The notes below the pieces were generated by a model, which was not told the origin of the DNA, did no database searches, and saw only the letters and a list, made by a program, of their open reading frames with translations. From the NCBI RefSeq assembly GCF_027531025.1, contig NZ_JAPZQX010000006.1:124001-188000 (forward strand): a stretch of 64,000 bases of DNA. The letters are read 5' to 3'. Below, one piece after another: positions 18,544 through 27,152 of the stretch. How positions within the stretch are numbered: position 1 is the stretch's first letter; each line of letters starts with the position of its first letter. Origin of the DNA: Novosphingobium sp. Lineage in GTDB: Bacteria; Pseudomonadota; Alphaproteobacteria; Sphingomonadales; Sphingomonadaceae. Both the position numbers and the translations under genes were made by a program.

Positions 18544-18823
18544 TGCTTTTTCGTTCCTTCTCACGCGCCCCAGCGGGCGGCTTCACGCCTGCGCCCTTGG
18601 CATAAAGCCGCCCCGCTCGGCAACCGGCCAGCGCCGCTGGCGCGTGGCTTTTTGCATTGCAGTGCGAAAAGGCAAAATACGCTGGTGATAAGTAACCACT
18701 CTCCCGCTCGTGGGCGCTCTCATCCAGGGGGCGGGCGGTTTGGCCCGCGCTTATGCGTATTCGGATGCCGAATTGAGCGACGCGCCGTCTTTCCGCGGCG
18801 GCCGTAGCAGCGCGCCAGGCTGG

Positions 18824-18958
18824 TCAGTTGGCGGCCCAGCGCAGTTCGAAACAGGAAGAGCTCTCCATCGGCTCACGCAGGCAGAACTCGGTCAGCATCC
18901 CCACCAGTTCGCAGGAAAGCTGCCTGAAATCAGAATATTTGCAGCGAGTGTTACGCGC
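18824..18958 (-). pseudogene. Possible gene remnant
   Basis: A minus-strand stretch of 44 codons reads as plausible protein (CKYSDFRQLSCELVGMLTEF, then a Ser/Cys-rich end FELRWAAN and a stop) but is closed upstream by a TAG at 18959-18961. An internal ATG would give only about 24 residues. No family was recognised; it may be a decayed 3' end or chance. Confidence 0.2.
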
Positions 18959-19050
18959 CTACCCAGCTTTTCGCAGTAATCTAAGGTGTGGCACTTCCGC
19001 TACGGTTTTGGCGTGTTCTAACCTTTCGATTAAAACTGGTTGTCAAGCGG

Positions 19051-19088
19051 CCCGGACGGTGATCTATTCCCCCGAGCAACCGTCCGGG
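19051..19088. promoter_or_regulatory. Inverted repeat in the receptor gene leader
   Basis: Perfect 10-bp arms CCCGGACGGT / ACCGTCCGGG are separated by 18 nt and end 18 nt before the AGAGGAG ribosome-binding site. It could be an operator for a dimeric repressor or an RNA hairpin near the start of the transcript. Confidence 0.5.
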
Positions 19089-19121
19089 AAAAGGGACGGG
19101 CATAAAGAGGAGAGTGGGCTA

Positions 19122-22100
19122 ATGAGGGGTAAGCTGACCCTGCTTGCTGGCGTCTGCGCCAGCGCAATCGCGTTTCCTGCCTTTGCGCAGGATGCTCAAG
19201 GAGCGGAAGAGGATGATGCCAACGTCATCATCGTGACCGCCCAGCGCTCGAACCAGCGTCTGCAGGACGTGCCGATCGCCGTTTCGGCCTTCAGCAGCGA
19301 AGCGCTCGAAAAGCAGCAGATCAAGAACACCTCCGACCTGCAGCTCACCCTGCCCAACGTCACCTTCACCAAGGGCAACTTCACCGGATCGAGCTTCACG
19401 ATCCGCGGCATCGGCGACCTCTGCGTGGGCGTGACCTGCGACAGCGCCACCGCCATCCACATGAACGATGCGCCGCTCTATGCGACCCGCCTGTTCGAAG
19501 GCGAGTTCTACGACCTGGCGCAGATCGAAGTGCTGCGTGGTCCGCAGGGCACTCTGTTCGGCCGCAACGCGACTTCGGGCGTGGTCAACTTCCGCACCGC
19601 CCGGCCCGACCTGTCCGGCATGGCCGGCAACTTCGAAGCCGAATACGGCAATTACAACAGCTTCAAGCTGAAGGGCATGGTCAATGCCCCGATCGGTGAA
19701 ACGGTGGCGGTCCGCCTGGCCGGTTTCTATCTGAACCGCGAAGGCTACACGACCAACCTGTTCGACAATTCCAAGATCGATAACCGCGATCTGTGGGGCG
19801 CGCGCGCCTCGATCCGGTTCGAGCCCAGCACGTCGACCACCATCGACCTGATGGCGCAGTACTTCCACGAAAAAGACAACCGCATGCGCATCCAGAAGCA
19901 GCTGTGTCAGCGCGACCCCACGGGTGTGCTGGGCTGCCTCAATGCCAGCCGCGACTATGGTACGACCAACTCGAACACCTCGTTCGTCGGCGTGCTCACC
20001 TCGCGTGAATTCCTGGCTGCCAACGGTATTCCCAACGTCTTCGGGCTGGGTAGCCTCTATGGTCCCGATCCCTACGCCACTGTCGTCAACCCGGCCGATC
20101 CGCGCGTGGTCAACACCGACTACACCCCGACCTATTTCGCCGAGGAATGGATCGTCCAGGGCTCGATCGACCAGGATCTGGGCAATGGCCTGAGCGTGAA
20201 GCTCAGCGGCAACTGGCAGCAGACCAAGGTCGACTCGTCGCAGGACTACAACAACTCGGTCCAGAACCGGGCAGTCATGCAGTCCGGGCTCAACACTCTC
20301 GCGGCAGCGGCTGCAGGTGGCATTCCGGGCCTGCCGGCGGCTTACTTCGCTCCGATCGCGGCGGCGCTGATCCCGAACGGGCCGACAGGCCTGCTCTGCA
20401 CCTCGCTGACCGATCCGAGCGGCATGGGTGCCTATGGCGCCAACCGACAGCGGCTCTGCTCGATGACCCCGCAGGACTTCGACCGCTCGAACCAGGATAC
20501 CGAAAGCTGGTCGGCGGAACTGATCCTCTCGTCCGATTGGGACGGGATGTTCAACTTCCTGCTGGGCGGCATCTACGGCAAGGGCGGGATGAGCGAGAAC
20601 AGCTACTATGTTAACTCGTTCGGCATCGACTACCTGACCGGCCTGCTCGGCACCTTCAACGCGCTTGGCCGGGCTGGCGTCGGGGCGATCCCGGGTGCCC
20701 AGGTACCCCCGCCGGGCTTCCTTGGCACGCCGTTCTATCGCAACAACAGCGATCAGCTCGACATCAGGACCTACGGGATCTTCGGTGAAGCCTACTTCAA
20801 GTTCAACGACCAGCTGAAGCTGACCCTTGGCCTGCGCTACAACAATGACGAGAAGACCGTCACGGCGCGCACGACCCTGGCCAACTTCCTGGTGCCGTTC
20901 GGCGGGACCGACATGTTCGCCTCGCCCTACATCAACGGCTGGGCCGTCACCGGTGCCCCGGTTTCGTCGCGGCTCCAGCCCTATGACGCCGATCCGGCCA
21001 CGGCCTGCACGATCAACAGCACTACCGCCTCGGGTATCCTGACCTCTGCCAACATCAGCGGTTGCGAACCCTGGCAGATCCGCACCGTGAAGTTCAGCGA
21101 ATGGACTGGTCGCGCGGTGCTGGATTACCAGATCACGCCGGATAACCTGGTCTATGCCTCGTACTCGCGCGGCTACAAGTCGGGTGGTGTCAACCCGCCG
21201 CTCTCGCCGGTCTTCGCGGTTCCGGAAGGGTTCGGTCCGGAGTTCGTGAACGCCTTCGAAGTCGGTTCGAAGAACACCTTCGGCAATGTCCAGCTGAACG
21301 TCACCGGCTTCTACTATCAGTACAAGAACCTGCAGCTGTCGCGCATCGTTGCCCGCACCTCGGTCAACGACAATGTCAGCGCCAACGTCTGGGGTCTTGA
21401 AGCCGAAGCGATCTTCCGTCCGACCCGCGAACTGGCGATCAACGTGAACGCCAGCTACCTGAACACCAAGGTGAGCGAGGACAAGTTCCTCTCCAACCCG
21501 CGTGACTTCGGGGCGGGCCGTGCCGACGCCGTGATCATCAAGGACATCACCAACGGTGCGAACTGCGCCGTGGCCTCGAACACCGGTAGCGCCAGCGGCG
21601 TGAACGGGTTCGTCAACCAGGTGAACACCCTGATCAACGCGGGTGCGGTGACCGGTAACGCAGGTGCCAACCTGCAGCCGACCACTGCCTTCCCGTCGGG
21701 CAGCGGCATCAACTCGACCGGCGCCTTCAGCATCTGCGCGGCGCTGGCCGGGCTGGCACCGACCGTCGGGGCGGGCTTCGGCGGGGTGACCGTCTACTCG
21801 TCGGGTATCCCGGTCAACATCAAGGGCAACAAGCTGCCTGGCGCGCCGGACTACAAGTTCTCGGCGGGCGTACAGTATGACTTCCCCGTTGGTGACATGA
21901 CCCTGACCCCGCGTGCGGACTTCATCTACACGGGCAAGTCCTACGGCAACATCTTCAACGGGAGCATCAACCGCATCGACAGCTACACGCAGGTCAATGC
22001 CCAGCTGCAGCTGGATGGTCCCGACAAGAAGTGGTTTGCCCGCGTCTGGGTGCAGAACCTGTTCGACAAGGATGCGATCACGGGTCTTTACGTGACCGAC

Positions 22101-22178
22101 CAGTCCTCGGGCAACTACACCAACATCTTCACGCTTGAACCGCGTCGTTTCGGCCTCACCGCCGGGATCAAGTTCTAA
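19122..22178 (+). CDS. TonB-dependent outer-membrane receptor
   Basis: 1018 residues starting at 19122 after AGAGGAG. A signal peptide (about 1-23, ending in FPAFAQ) is followed by a TonB-box-like IIVTAQR, the plug domain (VPIAVSAFSSE, IEVLRGPQGTLFGRNATSG) and a 22-strand barrel ending in RFGLTAGIKF with terminal Phe. It belongs to the large family of proteobacterial receptors for siderophores, sugars, vitamin-like or aromatic compounds. The barrel has several extracellular Cys pairs (CQRDPTGVLGC, TACTINST, NISGC). No transport or catabolic partner is adjacent, so the ligand is unknown. Confidence 0.93.
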   Translation: MRGKLTLLAGVCASAIAFPAFAQDAQGAEEDDANVIIVTAQRSNQRLQDVPIAVSAFSSEALEKQQIKNTSDLQLTLPNVTFTKGNFTGSSFTIRGIGDLCVGVTCDSATAIHMNDAPLYATRLFEGEFYDLAQIEVLRGPQGTLFGRNATSGVVNFRTARPDLSGMAGNFEAEYGNYNSFKLKGMVNAPIGETVAVRLAGFYLNREGYTTNLFDNSKIDNRDLWGARASIRFEPSTSTTIDLMAQYFHEKDNRMRIQKQLCQRDPTGVLGCLNASRDYGTTNSNTSFVGVLTSREFLAANGIPNVFGLGSLYGPDPYATVVNPADPRVVNTDYTPTYFAEEWIVQGSIDQDLGNGLSVKLSGNWQQTKVDSSQDYNNSVQNRAVMQSGLNTLAAAAAGGIPGLPAAYFAPIAAALIPNGPTGLLCTSLTDPSGMGAYGANRQRLCSMTPQDFDRSNQDTESWSAELILSSDWDGMFNFLLGGIYGKGGMSENSYYVNSFGIDYLTGLLGTFNALGRAGVGAIPGAQVPPPGFLGTPFYRNNSDQLDIRTYGIFGEAYFKFNDQLKLTLGLRYNNDEKTVTARTTLANFLVPFGGTDMFASPYINGWAVTGAPVSSRLQPYDADPATACTINSTTASGILTSANISGCEPWQIRTVKFSEWTGRAVLDYQITPDNLVYASYSRGYKSGGVNPPLSPVFAVPEGFGPEFVNAFEVGSKNTFGNVQLNVTGFYYQYKNLQLSRIVARTSVNDNVSANVWGLEAEAIFRPTRELAINVNASYLNTKVSEDKFLSNPRDFGAGRADAVIIKDITNGANCAVASNTGSASGVNGFVNQVNTLINAGAVTGNAGANLQPTTAFPSGSGINSTGAFSICAALAGLAPTVGAGFGGVTVYSSGIPVNIKGNKLPGAPDYKFSAGVQYDFPVGDMTLTPRADFIYTGKSYGNIFNGSINRIDSYTQVNAQLQLDGPDKKWFARVWVQNLFDKDAITGLYVTDQSSGNYTNIFTLEPRRFGLTAGIKF

Positions 22179-22210
22179 GCGCGAACACCTTAGTCCTGGG
22201 AGGGACGCCG

Positions 22211-22246
22211 GGGGCCTCGGACGCAAGTCCGGGGCCCCTTTTCTTT
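22211..22246 (+). terminator. Rho-independent terminator of the TonB-dependent receptor gene
   Basis: GGGGCCTCGGAC and GTCCGGGGCCCC pair (one mismatch) around a GCAA loop, followed by TTTTCTTT. It lies 32 nt after the receptor stop. Confidence 0.9.
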
Positions 22247-22280
22247 CCCTGCGTCAGATTAACGCCGCCCAGTTCCGGAT

Positions 22281-22314
22281 AAAAAAAGGACCCCCTGCCA
22301 AGCGCGGCAGGGGG
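22281..22314 (-). terminator. Rho-independent terminator of the LuxR-type regulator gene
   Basis: Stem CCCCCTGCC / GGCAGGGGG with a six-base loop. Read on the minus strand it is followed by seven T (plus-strand A-run 22281-22287). It lies about 50 nt beyond the regulator stop. Confidence 0.88.
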
Positions 22315-22362
22315 CCATGGGACAATGGCCGACATTCAGGGTCGATTGCGCCACAAGCGCGG

Positions 22363-22965
22363 TCAGGCCAACAGCGAAGCCTCGATCGCGATCCGGATCG
22401 CTTCGGAGGTGTGCTTCGCCCCCATCTTGGTTAGCATGTTGGCGCGGTGAATCTCGACCGTGCGCGGGCTGATTTCCAGCTGCTGGCCGATCAGGCGGTT
22501 GGACTTGCCTTCAGCCACTCCCGCCAGCACCTCGCGCTCGCGCCGGGTCAGGCAGCGCACGCGGCTGCGGGCCTGGGCCTCGCGCAGCTTGATCATGCCC
22601 AGCGAATGCCCGGCGCTTTCGGCCCCGATCAATGCGCCCAGCACCTGCGCGGGCTCGCACGGCCAGTGCAGGTAATCGACTGCCCCGGCCAGGACCGCCC
22701 GCACGATTCGCTCGATCGAGGGTTCCTCGGCAAAGGCGATCAGCGGCAGCCAGCGACCCCTTTCGGTCATCAGCCCGATCAGTTCCTCGATCGCTTCGTG
22801 CCGGTCTTCCACCATGATGGCCTCGGTCCGCGGCCAGCTGGCGGCCAGTTCGTCGATCGTCTCGAAGGGTTCGACATGGATTGCGCTGCCGGCCAGCGAG
22901 TGGCTCATCGCGGCCCGGCGGCGAAAGTTGCTGTCGACAACGGCAATGCTGCGGCGGCGTTCCAT
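22363..22965 (-). CDS. LuxR/FixJ-type regulator with degenerate receiver domain
   Basis: 200 residues. The C-terminal LuxR-type helix-turn-helix is intact (LTRREREVLAGVAEGKSNRL, then ISPRTVEIHRANMLTKMGA, about 139-183). The N-terminal ~120 residues fold like a receiver, but key residues differ. The acidic pair is reduced to D11, D54 remains at the phosphoacceptor position, the Thr/Ser is Ala (LIAFAEE), and the conserved Lys before Pro is Trp (YLHWP). It may act without phosphorylation. It lies directly beyond the end of the fli operon on the same strand with its own 166-nt upstream region, so a flagellar role is plausible but unproven. Confidence 0.85.
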   Translation of the reverse strand: MERRRSIAVVDSNFRRRAAMSHSLAGSAIHVEPFETIDELAASWPRTEAIMVEDRHEAIEELIGLMTERGRWLPLIAFAEEPSIERIVRAVLAGAVDYLHWPCEPAQVLGALIGAESAGHSLGMIKLREAQARSRVRCLTRREREVLAGVAEGKSNRLIGQQLEISPRTVEIHRANMLTKMGAKHTSEAIRIAIEASLLA

Positions 22966-23131
22966 CAGTGTGGCTCCCTAGCGGTTAACGCCTAGGGGAT
23001 ATGCCGCGAGGCAGGCCGGTCGGCGCGGCCGGTTCGCGCCGCTTTCGAAGGTTAACCTAGGGACATTTCCTGAGGTTCAGGGCTGATCGGCGCGGAATTC
23101 CGGGCCGGGCCGTTTGCTCCGAAATGGTGCC

Positions 23132-23509
23132 TTATCCGCGCAGGCCGAGCGCCTCGGCGACGTCGAGCGCATCGCGCCGCGCCCGCGCCAGCGTGGCGGG
23201 GTCGAACGTGGGCACACTACTCAGCACGCTGCGCCGCAAGCCGTCGTAGAACTGCAGCAGGGCATCGCCCCCAGCCGCCGTGCGATCCACCCCCAGTTGC
23301 AGCGCAGCCAGCGCGGCCAGGGCGCGAGTCAGGCTGGCACTGCGCCGGGCATTGTCGCCGCGCCGGTCGGCCGCGATGGCGCTGCCGAGGGCCAGGTCGA
23401 ACTGTTCGAAGCACAGCGCGACCAGCTGGTCGGGCCGGGCGGAGGCGACCCGGGCATCGAAATCGACGCGGCGATAGGCGTCATGCGGGCTTTGCTGGAC
23501 CAGCATCAT
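23132..23509 (-). CDS. fliS: Flagellin export chaperone FliS
   Basis: 125 residues from the ATG at 23509, which overlaps the fliD stop (TGATG); a GTG at 23530 is a longer alternative. It is small and all-helical, beginning MMLVQQSPHDAYRRVDFDAR with the A-Y-x-x-V-D/E start typical of FliS and a central LVALCFEQFDLALGSA helix. FliS binds the C-terminus of flagellin in the cytoplasm and prevents early polymerisation. Sequence divergence is high, so the call leans on position directly after fliD. Confidence 0.8.
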   Translation of the reverse strand: MMLVQQSPHDAYRRVDFDARVASARPDQLVALCFEQFDLALGSAIAADRRGDNARRSASLTRALAALAALQLGVDRTAAGGDALLQFYDGLRRSVLSSVPTFDPATLARARRDALDVAEALGLRG

Positions 23510-24924
23510 CAGTTCCGCTGCGCGTTCCACGCGTCGATCTGGTTCTGCAGGAAGGACAATGTCCCGCGCGAGGCGCCGACCCGGCTGTCGGCTGCGGCAA
23601 AGCGCTTGGCCAACTGGCTGCGCAGCGCGGCCTGGGCATCGGCCAGGTCGGCCGCTTCCTCGGTGAGGCGGGTCTTGAGCGCATTGTAGCGGCTCACCGA
23701 TCCGCCCAGCGAACCGGGATTGCCCACGGCCCCAGCATTGCGGGCCAGCCGGTCAAGCGTGGCATAGACCCCGTGAATGCCGGTGGTGAACATCGCCGCC
23801 ACCCCTTCGGGCGCGGCCTTCAGCGCCGCCTCAAGCCGCCCCGCATCCAGCCGGAAGGTGCCGTCGCGATTGGTCGCCAGCCCCAGTTCGGCCAGCGTGC
23901 GCGGTTGGCCGGGCGCGGCATTGGGCAGGATCACCGCACTGCCGAGCCCGGTCAGCGCCTGGCGCAGTGCCCGCGCGCCGGGATCGCGGGCGAGGTCGCC
24001 GCCTTGCGGATTGGTCAGCTCGCCCAAGCTGCTGGCCAGTTCGTTCAGCGCGGAGGCAAAGTCCTGCATGAAGCCGCTGACCGCCGTATTGGGCTGGCTG
24101 AAGCGGATCGTGGTCGGCGCACCGGCATTGGTTCCGGTCAGGCGCAGCGAGAGGCCGGGGGCGACGTTGTCGATCGTGTTGGACCGCGCTGACAGCGCCA
24201 CGCCATCGAGGCGGAACGCGGCATCGGCGGCCTGGGCGGTCAGTCGCGCCGGATCGCTGCCCGGCGCCCAGGCCAGGGCGGCAAGGCCGGGCTGGGCCGG
24301 ATCTTCGGTGGCCTCGACCACGAAGCCGTTCGGCGCGCCTTCACTACCTTTCAGCACCAGCTGCGCGCCGCCTGGTCCTTGCGCGACATAGGCACTGATC
24401 CCGGCGCGGGCGGCGTTGATCTGGCCGGCGATGCCCGCCAGCGTGGTGCCCGGCGCAATGGTCAGCGCCAGCGGTGTGCGGGCCGGATCCTCGGCAAAGG
24501 TGCCATCGAGGGTGCCAAAGCGGATCGTCAGCGTGCCGGAACCTGGCGCGGCTCCAGCGGGCAGCGTGGGCGAGGCGAGCACCTGGCCGCGGGCCAGTGC
24601 GGTCACTTCGAGGCTGTAGGTGCCGCTGCCGCTGGCCGCTCCGCGCGAGACGGTAGCAACGGCACCATTGGCGATCTGCGGCTGGGTGGAAATGTCACCG
24701 CTGCGGACCCGGTCTCCCACCGAAGTGGCCAGCTGGGCGATCTGGCTGCGTAGCTGGCTGGCGGCGGAAACCTGCCGTTCGACCAGTTCGCTGCGGCTGG
24801 CGATCCGGTCCTTGCGCGCGGCAAATTGCGCCTCGGCCAGGCTGGTGGCCAGCGCGGCCATGTCGACCCCGCTGCCGCCGCCGAGTGCGGAAACGATCGA
24901 TTGCGTGGCCGAGGTGGTGGTCAT
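23509..24924 (-). CDS. fliD: Flagellar filament cap protein FliD
   Basis: 471 residues. The FliD_N region begins near residue 10 with GGGSGVDMAALATSLAEAQ, and the C-terminal coiled-coil FliD_C region holds KTRLTEEAADLADAQAALRS and ends in FLQNQIDAWNAQRN. The variable middle is Gly/Ala-rich. The protein forms the pentameric or hexameric cap that lets flagellin polymerise at the filament tip. The gene lies 30 nt after flhB and overlaps fliS, as the last structural gene of the fli operon. Confidence 0.93.
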   Translation of the reverse strand: MTTTSATQSIVSALGGGSGVDMAALATSLAEAQFAARKDRIASRSELVERQVSAASQLRSQIAQLATSVGDRVRSGDISTQPQIANGAVATVSRGAASGSGTYSLEVTALARGQVLASPTLPAGAAPGSGTLTIRFGTLDGTFAEDPARTPLALTIAPGTTLAGIAGQINAARAGISAYVAQGPGGAQLVLKGSEGAPNGFVVEATEDPAQPGLAALAWAPGSDPARLTAQAADAAFRLDGVALSARSNTIDNVAPGLSLRLTGTNAGAPTTIRFSQPNTAVSGFMQDFASALNELASSLGELTNPQGGDLARDPGARALRQALTGLGSAVILPNAAPGQPRTLAELGLATNRDGTFRLDAGRLEAALKAAPEGVAAMFTTGIHGVYATLDRLARNAGAVGNPGSLGGSVSRYNALKTRLTEEAADLADAQAALRSQLAKRFAAADSRVGASRGTLSFLQNQIDAWNAQRN

Positions 24925-24954
24925 GTTTGCCAGAACGGTTGCGGGCGGTGCCGG

Positions 24955-26100
24955 TTAAGCCCGCGCGGCGGCCGGATCGGGCCGCCCTTCGGCGTCGAAG
25001 CGCAGCGCCAGCGGCACCTCGATCTGCGGCGGCTGCACCCGTTCGCCGCGCTTGAGCGACAGCACGAAGGCCAGCACCCCGGCGACCGCGGCGTAAAGCT
25101 CCTCGCGGATCACCTGCTGCTCGCGCGTGGTGAAGTAGACCGAACGGGCAAGCGCCGGGTATTCCAGCGTGGGCACGCCCAGCTCGGCGGCCAGCTCGCG
25201 CATCGCCAGCGCCTTTTCGCCGCGGCCCTTGGCCAGCACGATCGGGGCGGCCGCCTTGGCCGGATCATAGGCCATGGCCACCGAGAAGTGGCTGGGGTTG
25301 GTCAGCACGAACTGTGCTTCCTGCATGGCCTTGGCCACGCCGCCCATCGCCAGCTGGCGCTGCTTCTGGCGGATCGCCATCTTCTTTTCGGGCGACCCTT
25401 CGGCTTCCTTGTGCTCGTCGCGCAGTTCCTGCGCACTCATCTTCAGCCGCTGGTTGCGCCGCCACCATTGTACCGGCCAGTCGATCAGCGCGATCACGAC
25501 GAGGCCCGCCGACAAGGCAAACAGCAGCCCGATAATCGCTTCCCAGGCCAGGGCCAGTTGCGGCCAGACCGTTGCGCCGCGGCCGAGCGACATGAGCTGG
25601 TCGAGCCAGCCCAGCGCCCAGTACCAGGCGATCGCGCCCAGCAGGAACAGCTTGAGCAGGCCCTTGCCCGCCTCGATCCAGCCGGTCGCCCCGAACATCC
25701 GCTTGAGCCCGGCGATCGGATCGAGCCGGTTGCCCTTGGGCAGCATGTTGGCGCCCACCCAGCGCCCGTCGCCGGTCATCAGCGTGCCGGCGAAGGTCAG
25801 GACCAGGACCAGCCCGGCCAGCGCGAGGACCGGCGGCAGCGTGGCCAGCAGGGCGGACAGCATGGCCGATCCGGGGTTGAATTCGTCAATCGCGCGGCGA
25901 TCCCAGACAAAGCCCGCGCGCAGGGTGCCCTCCATCGCATCGAACAGCCACGGGCCGGCAAATTTCAGCCAGGCCGCGCCCAGCAGCACGGCAATCGCCG
26001 TGCCCAGCTCGCGGCTGCGCAGGACATCGCCCTTCTTCGTGGCATCAAGCTTGCGCTTCGGAGTTGGATCGAAGCTCTTTTCGCCGGCTGTCTCGCTCAT
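24955..26100 (-). CDS. flhB: Flagellar export gate/switch protein FlhB (NPSH variant)
   Basis: 381 residues. The N-terminal KSFDPTPKRKLDATKKGDV is followed by four membrane helices (about 30-210) and a cytoplasmic domain with TNPSHFSVAMAYDP. FlhB homologues cleave themselves between Asn and Pro of NPTH to switch export from hook to filament substrates; here Thr is Ser (codons AAC CCC AGC CAC). The long C-terminal tail is typical. The start overlaps the fliR stop by 4 nt. Confidence 0.96.
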   Translation of the reverse strand: MSETAGEKSFDPTPKRKLDATKKGDVLRSRELGTAIAVLLGAAWLKFAGPWLFDAMEGTLRAGFVWDRRAIDEFNPGSAMLSALLATLPPVLALAGLVLVLTFAGTLMTGDGRWVGANMLPKGNRLDPIAGLKRMFGATGWIEAGKGLLKLFLLGAIAWYWALGWLDQLMSLGRGATVWPQLALAWEAIIGLLFALSAGLVVIALIDWPVQWWRRNQRLKMSAQELRDEHKEAEGSPEKKMAIRQKQRQLAMGGVAKAMQEAQFVLTNPSHFSVAMAYDPAKAAAPIVLAKGRGEKALAMRELAAELGVPTLEYPALARSVYFTTREQQVIREELYAAVAGVLAFVLSLKRGERVQPPQIEVPLALRFDAEGRPDPAAARA

Positions 26101-26879
26101 CGCACCAGCAGGCTCCCGACCTGTTCAAGCCCCTGGGCAGAGAGGTCGCCAAACTGTTCGATCAGCAGCGGCACGGCCAGGATCAGCGCGGCCAGGCCCG
26201 CCAGCACGCCCAGCGGCAGACCCAGCGCGAACAGGTTCAGCGCCGGGGCGGAACGGCTGATTACCCCGGTGAGCACCTGGACCAGCAGCAGCACCAGCGT
26301 GACCGGCAGGGCGATGGCCAGCGCGGCGGTGAACATCGTCCCGCCAAAGCCCAGCACGGTCTCGATCCGCTCCGGCCCCAGCCAGGTCTGGCCCGGCGGG
26401 AAAGCGGTATAGCTGTCGATCACCAGCGCGATGAATTGCAGGTGTCCGCCCAGGCCCAGGAAGATCAGGGTCAGCAGCACGGTGAAGTATTGCCCCAGCG
26501 CGGGCGATTGGGCGCCGCTGACCGGGTCGACCGCGGTCGCCAGGCTAAGGCCCATGGCCCCGCCGATCTGCTCGGCCGCGATCACCGGAGCGGCGAAGCA
26601 CAGTTGCAGGACAAAGCCCAGCGTCAGCCCGATCAGCACCTCGCCAAAAATCGCCAGCACCCCCTGGACCGAGAGCAGCGCGGGCGGCACCTGGACCGGC
26701 AGCCAGGCGCAGACCAGCACGGCGATCGCCCCGGTCATGGCCACCCGCAACTGCACCGGCACGGTGCCCGCACCAAAGAACGGCGCGGCGAGCAGGGCGG
26801 CGCCGATCCGCGTCATCACGAAGACCAGCTTCCACAGTTCGGCCTCGAGCGCGCCGAAGCCGAAGGTCATGCCGATCAT
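26097..26879 (-). CDS. fliR: Flagellar export apparatus membrane protein FliR
   Basis: 260 residues with about six hydrophobic helices. Family features include the early FVMTRIGAALLAAPFFG, VIAAEQIGGAMGLSLATAVDP and LALLIxPL-like LVQVLTGVISRSAPALNLFALGLPL. It is part of the FliPQR export gate core. The ATG at 26879 overlaps the fliQ stop by 4 nt, and the end overlaps flhB. Confidence 0.95.
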   Translation of the reverse strand: MIGMTFGFGALEAELWKLVFVMTRIGAALLAAPFFGAGTVPVQLRVAMTGAIAVLVCAWLPVQVPPALLSVQGVLAIFGEVLIGLTLGFVLQLCFAAPVIAAEQIGGAMGLSLATAVDPVSGAQSPALGQYFTVLLTLIFLGLGGHLQFIALVIDSYTAFPPGQTWLGPERIETVLGFGGTMFTAALAIALPVTLVLLLVQVLTGVISRSAPALNLFALGLPLGVLAGLAALILAVPLLIEQFGDLSAQGLEQVGSLLVR

Positions 26880-27148
26880 CGCGGTCCCCCGGCGATGGTG
26901 GCGAAGATTTCCTGCGTGAAATCGCCGATCAGCCCCATCATCGAGGCGCCGAACACCACCAGCACCAGCGCGCTGATCGCCAGCTTGGGCACGAAGGTCA
27001 GCGTCTGTTCGTTGACCGAGGTCGCCGCCTGGACGATCCCGATCACGATCCCGACAGCAAGGGTGGCCAGCAGGACCGGGGCCGCGACCAGCGCGGTGGT
27101 CCACAGCATCCGGTCGGCCAGCGAAAGGAGGGCAGCGGTATCGTCCAT
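26876..27148 (-). CDS. fliQ: Flagellar export apparatus membrane protein FliQ
   Basis: 90 residues, normal for FliQ. Two hydrophobic helices (about 15-40 and 55-80) flank the family signature IGIVQAATSVNEQTLTFVPK. It is an export gate subunit assembled around FliP and FliR. It sits 4 nt after fliP and overlaps fliR by 4 nt. Confidence 0.96.
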   Translation of the reverse strand: MDDTAALLSLADRMLWTTALVAAPVLLATLAVGIVIGIVQAATSVNEQTLTFVPKLAISALVLVVFGASMMGLIGDFTQEIFATIAGGPR

Positions 27149-27152
27149 GGCG

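Larger units (their letters stand above)
18544..19121. other. 578-nt spacer ahead of the TonB-dependent receptor
   Basis: It holds divergent promoter space for the NDUFA9-like gene and the receptor. I see a possible gene remnant (18824-18958, minus), a perfect inverted repeat (19051-19088), and a TTGTCA at 19040-19045 that could be a -35 element with a weak -10 near 19063. No RNA gene or riboswitch fold was recognised. Confidence 0.5.

Noticed and set aside
18710..18979. An 89-codon plus-strand frame before the receptor gene
   Set aside because: No ribosome-binding site, no recognisable sequence, and it overlaps the likely promoter region.
19119..22226. A 1035-codon open frame on the minus strand opposite the TonB-dependent receptor
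   Set aside because: It is a mirror of high-GC codon use in the real gene; composition is Arg/Val/Asp-rich with no recognisable domain.
24497..24530. TGGCACCTTTGC on the minus strand inside fliD as a sigma54 promoter
   Set aside because: Only two bases separate the -24 and -12 parts instead of five; coding sequence.
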